The notes beneath the pieces are model-generated. The model had not been told where the DNA came from, made no database searches, and saw nothing but the letters and a program-made list of their open reading frames with translations. The position numbers were made by a program, and so were the translations under genes. A stretch of DNA of 64,000 nt from Chelydra serpentina (Eukaryota > Chordata > Testudines > Chelydridae), in NCBI GenBank assembly GCA_037349315.1, contig JBAIAC010000056.1:1960501-2024500 (forward strand), read 5' to 3'. This document shows positions 23,816 to 34,935 of the stretch, in pieces; the stretch's first letter is position 1, and each line of letters starts with the position of its first letter.

Positions 23816-23989
23816 CCTGCCTTGTAGAGCTTTAACATCTAGCGGGAGCCCTTTGTTCCAAACTCAGTTCACAGTCCAGTTTGTGGACAAATACAGGTAC
23901 CAAAATGGAGTTCAGTGTCATGTGGCCTGGTCACATGCCCTTACATGCCTTGCTGAGTCATAGGAGCCATTACTCATAGGCTGGCTGAA

Positions 23990-24205
23990 ATGTTCACACA
24001 AGAAGGCCTGTGTGGGGAAAGCTGTGGGGGAGGGGGAGGTGCTGATTGGCAGGGCTGCTGATGGGGAGAAGGTGCTGTGGGGGAGAGGGAGGCACTGATC
24101 AATGGGGCCGTTGGCAGGGAGAAGGTGCTGTGGGGGAGGGGCAGGTTTTGTTGGTGGGGAGAAGGTGCTGTGGGGGAGGGGGAGGCACTGATCAGCAGGT
24201 TGTGC
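23990..24205 (+). repeat. G-rich repeat related to hAT-type elements
   Basis: Repeats of gggagaaggtgctgtggggg with aggcactgatca. The same motif lies next to hAT-like tips at 44690-44870 and 55530-55625, so this is probably the inside of a non-autonomous element. Confidence 0.5.
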
Positions 24206-26635
24206 TAAGCACCACTGGTGTTTTTTCCGTTGCTTGTTCAGCCACGGAGACCCCATCACGGGGTCGGCGCAGGTTTCTCCCTCTCATCCCTGCGCCCTGT
24301 GTTTGGCTGGTGCAATAAGGAGTCCCAACACCTGCTGTTGCCGGTTCACCCCGGTGACTTTATTTACAGTGCTTGTGCAGTTCCCAGATCTCTCCAGAGT
24401 TAGTGCCCCACAGACCCTCCCCAGGGTCTCCCGGCCCTTTGAGGCTTCCCTCTCCTGTAAGGAGCCAGCTAAACCCCCTTCCTGTCTCCTCCCAGGCTAG
24501 CCTCTTCGCTGAGGTTTGCCCTGGGCTTTATAGCCCTCCTGACTCCACCCAGCTGGCTGCACTTAGCTCAGCCTGTTCCTCTGAGCTGGCCCTCATTAGG
24601 GCTTGCAGCTGGGCGCGTGCTGGATACCTGCAGCCCTACCCCTGGCCAGGGAGCAGGCCGCAGCCAGCAGTTTGGCAGGGCTTTAAAGGAGGATTTTACC
24701 CCTGCCCTGCCACCCCCCCCCCCCAAGTCGGTGCCAATGGTTGGTGTTGGGGATCAGAGCAATAAATGTCTTTTGTCCTTTTGAATGTTCTGCTGTCTGG
24801 TGTGGCTGGGCCTCCCTGGACAGTAGCACGTTCTACTGGAGAGCTGCACTTACAGTAACGGCTCTTGCCTGTCTGGTGATTTACAATGTCACAGAGACCT
24901 GACAACGTGGGCTACAGACACTACACGTGAGATCTGTGCAGGTAGCAGCCCACAAGCCTTCGGTAAAATTCAAACACGAAACCCCTTGTTATCACTCTAA
25001 TACCCGGTGTCCCAATACTCACCCAGCTGTGCCAGGCTGGGGCCAGCTCTGCCTTTGACAGTGGTCAGTTGAGATCTGAGACCCTTGGCATGCGCTGGAC
25101 TTGGTCTGCCAGCGTAGTGGGCATGTGCGGTACCTAGGCCATGCTCAGCACATTAGTTGGGACACCTGGTGTCCAGGCCGTGCTCAGCACTGCTGTGTGG
25201 CTGTCTGTCTGGCTCTGTGGCCGTCTATCTAGCTCTGTGGGCTGTCTGTCTACTAACCTTCTTTCCAAGCTCTGGCTGGTCCTGAGGCATGGTGGAGGTT
25301 GGTGCTTGTCCCAGCTTCCTGTGGGAGGACACGGCACGCCAGGTACTCAGGGAATGGGAGGATGCTCTGACCAGCCAGGGGCCGCGTCAGGGGAGGATGG
25401 CTGGTACAGTCTGGCTCCTGGGCAGTGTGTGGCGGGATTCTGGGAAGGGGTCGGCCTGGCCTGTCAATTGACTTGGGACCAGTGAGAGCCAGCGCTGAGC
25501 TTGCCTGGGCTGCCCTTGGCAGCCGGGTGCAGCAGACGCTGGGTCCAGGCCTGGTCTGCAATGGGCTTGGGAGCTTCTGCCAAGCGACACTCCCGCTGGC
25601 CCATCCCCCATGCTGAGGCAGGACCATGGACACCTAGGCCAGTTTCTCGCTCCAGGTGTGACCAGCCCTTTCTGACCTGTGTGCAGGTGTCCCAGGGACT
25701 GCGTAAAGCTCTCAGTCCTGTCTGCCAATCCTCCGTGCTGGTCATTGGGACAGGCCACAAGCAGAGCCCCCTGGAGTCAGTGGAAAGACACCCTCTCACC
25801 TCACTGGGTGTGCCCTGGGTGCCAAGCCCTGGAGACAGTGGAGAGTGGGGGGCAGGTGGGCTTAGGGTCAGATCCTGCCCAGGGTATCTTATTTAGGGCC
25901 ATGCTTTGTTAGCACCTACCCAGCACAGCTTCCATAAAAGAGAATCACAGCCCCCTGCTCTCCTAGACTGGCCCAAGCATGTCAGTAACATGGCTGACTA
26001 TAGAGCCAGAGGCCCTCGGAGAACCCCAATTGTCGCCCAAAGGCCTGCAGTCAGGGCTGGTGTATTTCAAAAGCGAGTTGAATGACAGAGCCGCTACACC
26101 TAGCAATCTTTTACTTGGGTCTGTGGATACCAATGAGGCACCTTCTGGGCAGTATTCAAATGACACAAACCCTAAAGCTACAACACTAGCTTGTCTCAAA
26201 AGCTGACCCTCCACAGACGAACAGTACCCAGTTTTCTGTGAGATCAGCGCTCTCTAGAATTGCTTCACTTGGTCTTCTCCACAGACAAAGCCAAGCACCT
26301 GCTCTGGCAGAGTCAAACACTGATTGGGTGCTGGGCCATTGTCACCACCCTAGGCTACCTGCAAGAGCTGGTATCAGACTACATAGCTCGGCATAGCTGA
26401 GCTGAGACCCAGCAAAGAACTTGCCCAAAGGAGAACAACTGCTTGTATGTGGGGTAAATTGCAGCTCCCTTGTGCTGCCCTGTGCACTGTATTAACCAGC
26501 CTGGGGATGTGGGAGCTGCCCCATGGACATAGACAGCACGTGTTTCCAGCCACAGAGCCGTGACACCGATTAGCCAGTTCGGGTAACACTCTGTATTTCC
26601 CCCAACAGCTACTGGGAAACTGAATGGCCAGTTAA
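24206..26635. other. Intergenic; partial LTR-like sequence, no gene recognised
   Basis: 24330-24700 has LTR-like character on the minus strand (tttattt, then gctttatagccctcctgact). The rest, including short inverted motifs near 25140-25200 (gtgctcagcac), contains only short ORFs without recognisable domains. Confidence 0.4.
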
Positions 26636-26639
26636 GAAT

Positions 26640-27165
26640 GTCACTGAATCTGCATTGGAAACCCACTCTGTGCAATACCCGAACTGGCCACCAGGTGTCA
26701 CCACAGCTGAATGGGAAACCCACTCTGTGCAATACGCGAGCTGGCCACCAGGTGTCACCACAGCTGAATGGGAAACACACTCTGTGCAATACGCGAGCTG
26801 GCCACCAGGTGTCACCACAGCTGAATGGGAAACACACTCTGTGCAATACGCGAGCTGGCCACCAGGTGTCACCACAGCTGAATGGGAAACACACTCTGTG
26901 CAATACGCGAGCTGGCCACCAGGTGTCACCACAGCTGAATGGATAACACACTCTGTGCAATACGCGAGCTGGCCACCAGGTGTCACCACAGCTGAATGGG
27001 AAACACACTCTGTGCAATACGCGAGCTGGCCACCAGATGTTTACCATTCAGTTTACCGCTGAATGGGAAACACAGTCTGTGCAATACTCGGACTGGCCAC
27101 CCGGTGTCACTGCTGCGCAACGAGAAACACACTCTGCAGTACCCTGCCCCACCACTGGGTGTCAC
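26640..27165 (+). repeat. 57-bp tandem array
   Basis: About nine copies of aatgggaaacacactctgtg + caatacgcgagctggccacc + aggtgtcaccacagctg; the outer copies are degenerate. 57 is a multiple of 3 and several frames on both strands lack stops, giving ORFs up to 222 codons with a 19-residue period. No known satellite name can be given. Confidence 0.93.
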
Positions 27166-27649
27166 TGCTACTCCATGGGGTAGGGGTCAGCCTAGCGGGG
27201 CTAGTCATGCGCCCCTCAGGCTGGCGGAGAGGGGCAGGAAGGGGCTCTCTGAGCTGTGATGATGAGGGACTCAGCAGGGCCCCCTCCTGCAGGGGCTAGT
27301 GCCTCTGTTTGGATGAGAGGAGGTGCCTGGCCCAGAAAGGGCTGGGGCGGGGTGAGGAAGGCTTATTTCTTCCCTCTGCCACCCTCTTGTATCGGCTCCC
27401 TGCAGGGCTTTAGCCCGGGCTCTCTCTGGGCAAACCCTCACTGCCCTGTGGCCAGTTGTTCCCCAGCCCCATTGCAGCCGCATGCTGGGAATGCAGAGCA
27501 GAGTGGGGCAGTATCAGCTTCTCCCGCAGGATGAACCTCCCGTCCCTGCTCCAGCCCTGAGGCAGCGGAGCGACCCCGTCTCAGAGAGTCCTGCCCGGCA
27601 GGGTGCGGCTGCACTGGCAGAGTCTGCGTGGGGAGCCCCTGCCAGGATA

Positions 27650-27868
27650 CGTCCATCAGTGGCCATTAGCCAGGATGGGTGGGGATGCAACCCTATGCTC
27701 CAGGTGTCCCTAGCCTTTAGCTGCCAGATCCTGGGAATGGGCAACAGGGGCTACTCAATGATTGCCTGTTCTGTTCATTCTCTCTGGGGCACCTGGCATT
27801 GGCCGCTGTGACAGGACACTGGGCTAGATGGACCTTTGAGCTGACCCAGTACGGCCGTTCTTATGGGA
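27650..27868 (+). mobile_element. Old CR1-type LINE 3' end
   Basis: Ends in gacactgggctagatggacc + tttgagctgacccagtacgg + ccgttcttatg, the typical tail of older CR1/L3-type copies. No coding frame is left. Confidence 0.7.
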
Positions 27869-28640
27869 GGGCACCGAGAACCGCCTGCCTCGCCCTGGTC
27901 TGCACCTAGCCAAAGATTTGGGCCGATCAGGGGTGGCCCTCGTGCCGCGCGAGGAGCAAACGCGCCGCCTGCTGGTCACAGGGGGGTCTTGCGCCTGCAG
28001 AACTCAGTGTGTGCAGGGACGGGAAGGAAATGTGTCCATGCCCTTCCACCAGGTCTCCAGCGCCTCAGCGGGCACCTCCGCACAGAGCCGTCTGGAGCAG
28101 GCGCTCACCCCCACAACCACGCGCTGCCCTGGCAGTGGAGACGTGAGTGAGGCCCAGGGACTGGGGGTGAGGTCAGGGGTCAGGTCCCTGGGAGCCTCTT
28201 CACGTGTGCAGGAAGGGAGCCCCCTTCCCCCACCATCCTTAGGGGTTTCTTGGCAAAGCTTTTCTTGCAGAGCCCAGGTCCCCTGGGCTGAGCTGATGCT
28301 GTCAGCAAAGACAAGGGCTGGAGAGAGACTGGCTTGACCCCCGAGAGCTCAGCTCTCCATGCGGCAGTGATGCTCCCTGGAGCCAGGGTGCCACAGCCCT
28401 AAAGGAAACACGCCACAGCCTCTGCTGGTACGCAGCTGGTACCCAGCACCAGATCCCAGCGAGGGGTGTCCAGGGGACTGAAAACTTCGTTCCTGCCCGC
28501 TTTACTGGCGACAAGCTGGGAAGAGCAGCTTGGGGACGTGCTGTGGGGACGGCGCTGGTCTTAGGGCCGCAGAAATCGGGAACCCCCAGGCTCAGCATGC
28601 TGCAAATTTAGGAGAAAAATTCTGTGTTGGCCCCAGATCT
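27869..28640. other. Intergenic, moderately GC-rich, no gene identified
   Basis: Contains an exon-like stretch (about 28000-28140) ending in gagac/gtgagt, but no family resemblance in any frame. A CTCF-like motif lies at 27962-27975 (minus), CCAGCAGGCGGCGC. Confidence 0.35.
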
Positions 28641-28647
28641 GACCAAC

Positions 28648-29046
28648 ACTGTGCGTGTGTGTGTGAGTAAGTCTGAGTGTATGTGTGTGTGCGTGCATGT
28701 GTGTCTGTGCATATCTGCGTGTGTGTGTGTGTGTGTATGTCTCTGGGTGTGTGTACAGGGCGGTGTGTGTATTTGTGTTTGTGCAAGTATGAGTATGTGT
28801 GTATATATGTGTCTGTATGTGTGCGTGTGCGTATGTGTTTGTGTTTGTGTATATGTGTCTGTGTGTGATGCGCACATGTGCATATGTATGTGTATGTGTG
28901 AGTGTATCTATGTGTGTATGCACACGTGTGCATGTGTATGGACGTGTGTGTTTGTAGACATGTATATGTGTGTGTTTGTGTTTGTATGTGTTTGTGTATG
29001 TGTATGTGTGTGTGTTTGTACGTGTGTGTGTGTGTGTACGTACGTC
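28648..29046 (+). repeat. Imperfect (TG)n microsatellite, about 400 bp
   Basis: Alternating pyrimidine/purine TG, TA and CG steps (gtgtgtgcgtgcatgtgtgt, gtatatgtgtctgtgtgtga). Translates into artefactual Cys/Val or His/Thr repeats on the two strands. Confidence 0.95.
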
Positions 29047-29770
29047 AGTGCAAGGGCCAATACCCGGTTCCCTCCACAGAGCTCAGTGGCAGCCGCGGCT
29101 CTGGTGTGAATAACGACGCGGCGCGTTTGCGTCATTCCCCGGGGTGGGATTTGGGGTCGGCCCCTCCGGGGAGCGCCTAGGCAGCAGCCCCGGGCGTTGG
29201 GAGTGGGGCTGCCCTTTGGGGCTGCTGCCCCAGAGGGCAGCAGTTTGTCGTCGCTGCAGAAGGGGCCGGGCTGCTGGCTCCAGCCCCCACCGGCGTGCTC
29301 ACACCAGTGCCTGGCGCTTGCCCTTCGTAGCTCCCTGGCCCAGGGCCCGTCCCTGCGTTACCGCAGCGGAACCGGCTCAGCGGGGTGGCAAAGGGAGCCG
29401 GCCTCACACTGTCCCTTAACCTGGCGTGAGGTCTGGCAGAGCCCAGCTCACATCCTGCTCTGGCAGCAGGGCACTTGAGCCAGGGTCTCCCGCAGCTCAG
29501 GGGAGCGCCCTACCCATGGGGGGAACCGTTAGGTGGGAGGCTTCCTCCTGGCTTATTGCCACAGCTTAGGCGCCTGACGCCAGGAGCGGGGTCAGGGCTG
29601 ACAGTCCGGGCAGAGCTGGGCATCTCCCTGCAGCCTGGACACGGGCGCTCAGTCCATGAGAGGGGCAGAGCTTCGCACACACCCCTCTCTTCAGCCCCTC
29701 CCATTGGCTGGCATGGGCAGCTCCCCACCTAGCTTTGTGGATCCCATTCGCAGGCACCCGACGCAGGGAG
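29047..29770. other. GC-rich intergenic, nothing recognised
   Basis: Some CpG enrichment (aataacgacgcggcgcgttt), but no conserved ORF or recognisable repeat. Confidence 0.35.
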
Positions 29771-29948
29771 AATCATAGAATATCAGGGTTGGAAGGGACC
29801 TTAGGAGGTCATCTAATCAAACCCCCTGCTCAAAGCAGGACCAATCCCTAATTTTTGCCCCAGATCCCCAAATGGCCCCCTCAAGGATTGAACTCACAAC
29901 CCTGGGTTTAGCAGGCTAATGCTCAAACCACTGAACTATCCCTCCCCC
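29771..29948 (-). mobile_element. tRNA-Lys-derived SINE (turtle Cry I type)
   Basis: On the minus strand: gggatagttcagtggtttga (box A region), gtgagttcaatcc (box B), then ggtcctgctttgagcagggg and the CR1-like tail ending ctatgattct. The tail resemblance to CR1 is what allows CR1 enzymes to move such SINEs. Confidence 0.88.
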
Positions 29949-30289
29949 GGAGCCTGGGCACTTCACTCCCACGTTGTGACTCCCAGTGATTTTCCTGTAG
30001 TGTTTGTGGGGAGGTCACTGTGAGGTCCCGGCCGTGCTGTTACAGGCCTGAGTGCAGCAGCTGGGTCACATTGGTCCAGCCCCGGTTCTGGTTTGGGGTA
30101 GGGCTGAGTACACTACGAAGTGGGAAGCTGGGTGCTGTGTTCTGTGAGCTGCGGGATGCTGGAGAGTGTCTGTGTGAGCCATTTCCTTTCCCTAGCACCC
30201 TCCGGGGCTCACAGACTGATGGGTTAATAGTTGGTTGCAGTAGCTTTCTGGTTAGCAAAGTTAGGCTGACTAGTGTATGATCCCTGGGT

Positions 30290-30785
30290 CCTGCTTTTCC
30301 CATCTTGTCAAAGTTTGCCCTCAACTGTCCTCCAGGAGGTGTCCAAAACAATCGCTAATGGGTCTGAGATTGCTGCACCTAGGTCCCTAAGTACACTGGG
30401 GCTCTGCTGGCTTGAATACATCGAGTTATCTCAATAGTCTTTAACCCGTTCTTCCCTTTCTGTGCTTCTCTTTTATACCCGTCCTTCGCGATGGGAGGAA
30501 ACATAAAATCCCTGCAGGCCACACAACGTTTGTCACAGGGCTACACATGAAACAGAGCCATCAGGGTTTCTTGGTTGACTGTCAACTCAAACACAATGAG
30601 TTTTAATATGGCTAAATGGAAGATCATTGGTGTAGGAACAAGTAAGTAAGGAACAGGCCGTACCTACACAATGGGGGACGTGGAAAGGATTGATGTGTGA
30701 GAGTGGACAAGCAACTCAACATGATCTCGCAATGTGATGCTGCATCAAAAGGGCCAATATGATCCTTGGATGTACAAACCGGGGA
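30290..30785. mobile_element. Composite of two diverged CR1 pieces, copy A
   Basis: 30290-30450 resembles reversed CR1 RT sequence (cgctaatgggtctgagattg); 30570-30785 resembles forward CR1 RT (NMAKWKIIGVGTS). The same two pieces in the same order recur at 36590-37010 (copy B), pointing to a duplicated segment. Confidence 0.65.
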
Positions 30786-30793
30786 GTCATTAG

Positions 30794-31083
30794 CATAGGC
30801 GCCGACTTCGTGGGTGCTCCGGGGCTGGAGCACCCACGGGGAAAAATTGGTGGGTACTCCGCACCCACCGGCAGCTCCCCACCATCCCCGGGACCCGCGG
30901 CCAGCTCCCCGCCAACCCCGGGGCCCGCCGCCATCTTACCTTAGCACCGGGAGACGTTGCGGGGCCCCGCCCCCGACGCCGGGCGACGTTGCGTCGGGGG
31001 CGGGGCCCGGCGTCGGGAGCGGGGCCCCGCCCCCGACGCTGGGCGTGAGCTCCCACCGGCGCCACAGAAAGGCGGCGCCTGTG
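30794..31083. mobile_element. 290-bp non-autonomous hAT element with 8-bp TSD
   Basis: Ends CATAGGCGCCGAC and (reverse complement of the right end) CACAGGCGCCGCC; flanked by GTCATTAG at 30786-30793 and 31084-31091. Copy B of the host sequence (36990-37010) has a single tcattag at this place, i.e. the empty site. The interior is CpG-rich and partly palindromic (ggggccccgcccccgacg). Confidence 0.88.
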
Positions 31084-31091
31084 GTCATTAG

Positions 31092-33214
31092 TAGGCGTCA
31101 GAAGCTGATTTGACCCTGGACATAAGGGTTTCTACCACGGCACCACGACCTCAACTCTGCTCCCTGCAGCTGGCGAAAGCCATTTGAAATGCTCCAGCAA
31201 GGGCGGTGCCAGAAGCAGGGGTGAGAGGAAAGAACAGAGGACGTGCCAGTGTTTGCTTGTGCTCCACAGATACGGCCTCAATCATTTCCCTGTCTGCCCT
31301 CCTGCTGCCTTCGCTGTGTTAGGGGTTGCTGGACTGAATGGTGCAGGGAGCAGGCTGGCAGAGCTGTGACTGTGCTGTGCACGTGTGCAGTGAGGGCTCA
31401 GGGATGCCCCTTTTCAGTGCCGAGTGTCAAGAGACGTGCACAGAGGGATGGGGATCGTCAGCAGGACCCTTACACACAACAGAGACAACCGAGGTCTCCA
31501 GGGCTAAGAGAGGGGCAGGGGAAGGCCGTGCCTGGAGGAATTCTCAGGGCAAGAGTCCAGGGATGGGAATTGTGACAAGGATCCCTGGGGTACAGCTTGG
31601 AGCTGTGGGACCCCTGAGCCTGGGCTGTCTCTCACAAAGCCTTGCCAGTGACAAGCAGCAGCACCCCTCCGGGCGCTGTGATCACTCAGCCATCAACATG
31701 TGGAGCCCCACACCCAGCTGTCGTACATGAATGCTCCCTGAGCCACTTGTGACTCATACAGAGACACCAGCCAATCACCCCAGCCGGGCACTCGGGAAAT
31801 ATACCATCTGACGCTGCTCAAGGCTCCCGTAGGCAATGCAAGCTCATTAGTATGTTCACCACTTCCTCACAGGAGAGTAGACGTGCATCAGCCTTTGTCA
31901 TCTGAGCTGAGAGTCCCTGAACTCTTCAACCAAAACCGCACTGCTCTAGGTAAAAGACACAACAGATCTGTTAACTACGGAAAGACCGATTTTAAGTGAC
32001 TATACATAGCAGGCAGAGGGATCAAAGTTGATTACCTAAAAAATAAAAACAAATGCACCAGCTAAATTCTACCGACTAACCGAGATTTGAATCTAACAGT
32101 CTCTCACCCTGACAGGAGTTACAGGCAGCTCACAGTTCCCATTACTCAGGCCGAACTCCCTTCCTGAGTGTGCAGTGAGGGATCAAGGATGTCCCATACA
32201 GAGGATCACAGTAAGAGTCTGACATACTGGGCTGTGTGAGCCGTAGGCCCAGTGTTTGTGTGTACACCTGGTGGAGGTAGCTCCTGCTCGCTATGACTGT
32301 CCTAAACCCAAGTTTCTCTTTAGCAAAGATGCTAGACTGTCCTACAGGGCTCATGTGCTCTGTTTCCAGGGTGTTTGGGCGCCTGTGAGGGCAGAGAGCT
32401 AGTTTGTGTGTTACTGGCACATTGGGTATTGCTCCAAGAGGACAGAGTTAAGGATGAGTTACAGGAATGCAATGAGGATGAACTCTGAATTTCCAGGGTT
32501 TCACAAGTTTCAGTCTGTGTTACCATCACTCTTTAGTTCCGCCTGTGCCGAGGTTTGAGTGTAGCTGAATCCAACACCCTGGAAGGGCACAAGGCACCGC
32601 CAGGCAACCTGAAGTCTGCTAACAGCAATTTTGGGCAGCTAATAAGAATTACTCTCATTTTACTGACATATGGGGAAGCCATGTTAAATGATCTTTAACA
32701 CGACATGTTACTACTGTTACTGTGTCATGCAGACTAATAGGGTCAGGACAGGTGAATATCACATGGCAAAAGGAGTCAGGGCTCCTAGGTTCTATTTCTG
32801 GCTCTGTGACTCACTGCCTGAGTGAACCTCACCTCACAAATCGCCTCTTGACCTATGAAAAATTTCCTATAAAATTGAGAAAAGACGGCTCAGAACTTAG
32901 GATTTTTAAGCACTCCAGGAATGCTCGTTAATGGTTTATATGATGAACTGGTTGTGTTTGCAGCATATTCATAGATTGTTACTGGAGTTAGATGCCCCAG
33001 GATTGAATAATAAAGTCACATTAAAATGCACACGAAGGTCTCTCATGTCAGTGCCCTCATCAGGTCATAATATAAACTCAGAATATGAGGCAATTGGATT
33101 TTAATTTAAAAGGCCTTTGTCTTTGCTATTATGATTGTTTTTTAAAAAAAATCCCTTTTTAAAGTTGATGGGCTTCATCCTCAGTTGGTGTAAATCAAAA
33201 CAGCTCCATCAATC
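31092..33214. other. Intergenic with LTR-like remnant; old flank of a lost keratin copy
   Basis: 31740-32110 is LTR-like (related to 22640). 32370-32680 aligns by eye with 38630-38890 (cctgtgagggcagag..., ctggaagggcaca...), the 3' flank of the second beta-keratin fragment, suggesting an earlier tandem unit here. No ORF of interest. Confidence 0.4.
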
Positions 33215-33217
33215 TAA

Positions 33218-33512
33218 GGGCTGGTCCACACTAACCCCCCGGGTCGAACTAAGATACGCAACTTCAGCTACGTGAATAACGTAGCTGAAGTCGAAGTATC
33301 TTAGTTCGAACTAAACAGCACTTACCGCAGGTCCAGACGCGGCAGGCAGACTTCCCCGTCGACTCTGCTTACTCCTCGCGCGGAGCAGGAGTACCGGTGT
33401 CGACGGCGAGCACTTCCGGGATTGATTTATTGCGTCTAGACGAGATGTGATAAATCTATCCCAGAAGATTGACTGCTACCTGCCAAATCAGGCGGGTAAT
33501 ATAGACGTACCC
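33218..33512. mobile_element. 295-bp Harbinger-type MITE, copy 1
   Basis: Flanked by TAA at 33215-33217 and 33513-33515. Left tip GGGCTGGTCCACACTAA, right tip ...TATAGACGTACCC. Interior hairpin: acttcagctacgtgaataac + gtagctgaagt nested within cgaactaagatac / gtatcttagttcg. Same length and layout as copy 2 at 50994. Confidence 0.87.
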
Positions 33513-33630
33513 TAAATGTGGCAAAGCACCTTAAAACCAAAGCAAAGCCCTTTTCCTTGGGTGTTTTGCATGAGAGAACAGCTGTATTTTCACATGGCAC
33601 CACAGTTGTCCTGGCTGGTCACAGATGGAG

Positions 33631-33795
33631 AATCATAGAATAGGGTTGGAAGGGACCTTAGAAGGTCATCTAATCCAACGTAGGACCAGTCTCCAATTTT
33701 TGCCCTAGATCTCTAAATGGCCCCTTCAAGGATTGAACTCACAACCCTGGGTTTAGCAGGCCAATGCTCAAACCACTGAGCTATCCCTCCCGCCC
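33631..33795 (-). mobile_element. tRNA-Lys-derived SINE (Cry I type)
   Basis: Same structure as the copy at 29771: box A and box B on the minus strand and a CR1-like tail (aatcatagaatagggttgga read from the + side). Slightly shorter in the middle (deleted around ccccctgctcaaagc). Confidence 0.87.
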
Positions 33796-34935
33796 AAGAA
33801 GAAGTTGCTGATGCAGGATAGATTCAAGGGATAAACTCTAAGCCTTTATATAACCCTGCATTGCTTCCTTCCACCACCATCATCCCTCACCTCCACTCAG
33901 GTAGAAACCCTGCAATTGGCAGCGCTGTGAATTTCCCCTGTGCTGATCACTCTGATCCCTGATCCCAAAGGTTTTGATTGTATATAGCATGGATGTGGGT
34001 ATTTTTAAGGTATATACATGGACAGTTTCTCAGTGGACTTCGATGGAGATTCACCTATTTCCAGCAACTGAACTATTTCCATGCAAGTGAGGAGATCAGC
34101 TTTTTTCTATAGCCACTAGAATATAAGATTACACGTGCTTTTCTGAGAGGACATATGGCTGTGATTGTGACAGCAGTTCAAAGAACGTTTACATGAACTC
34201 CAGGTGAAATGGGTGTCTAACTGCTTTTGGGGCTCTCGCAAATTCTCCTCTCTCTCGCCCCCACAGACAGACCAGAGCTGAGTGTATAGTCGTATCTGAA
34301 CCCCGGTAAGGCATTTGGATTTGCATAGATATGAGCTCACGTATAGAGTGCACGACGAGAGGAGAGCTGAAGGGCTGAGTATGGTGCAAGCGTCGAGCAG
34401 CTGGGATCGCTTGGAAACGTTCTCAGTGGAGGCTTCACAGACGAAGTGCAGTTCATGAGTCAGGCCCAAAGAAACAGAAGTTACTTGGTGTCTGAGGGGA
34501 GTCGGGATATAGGCAATAGAGAACAGCCAAAATGCTGTTACTAGCACAAAATGCCCTTCTCAGGCAAGGGAACTGCTCACCGCCTTGGGTTGAATTCAGT
34601 GAATTTTTTCGGATTAAAAAAGAAGTCAGAAGGCTCCTTTCCAATCTTATTAGGAATTTGAAACCAATTTTTTTAAAAAAGGAAATAAAATAAAAAGAGT
34701 GACAAACACCGGAAAACAATCTGAAACAAACGACAAAATATTAAAAATCTCTGCGGTATTGAGAACCTCCCGTCCAAAATAAACCGTTTTCTTTACAACA
34801 TGATCACATTTTTTCTTCTCATTCTTCACCTGCCTCCTTTATTTGAGCTTTGAAACTCTAACTGAAGTTGAACTTTTGCCTTCTATTTACTAGACTCCCT
34901 GCCGTGTGGTTCAGGTTTAACGCCAGCACAGAGAG

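Noticed and set aside
26379..27062. 222-codon minus ORF and its + strand partner with 19-residue repeats
   Set aside because: Explained by the 57-bp tandem array; open on both strands, no signs of selection visible.
27863..28337. Possible host exon near 28000-28140 ending at gagac/gtgagt
   Set aside because: No family resemblance in any frame, no matching partner exons nearby, and it does not fit hepsin, the gene expected here.
28592..29109. His/Thr-rich and Cys/Val-rich ORFs
   Set aside because: Translation of an imperfect (TG)n tract.
34116..34547. 143-codon minus ORF upstream of the beta-keratin
   Set aside because: No recognisable domain and no second supporting feature; probably chance in unique sequence.
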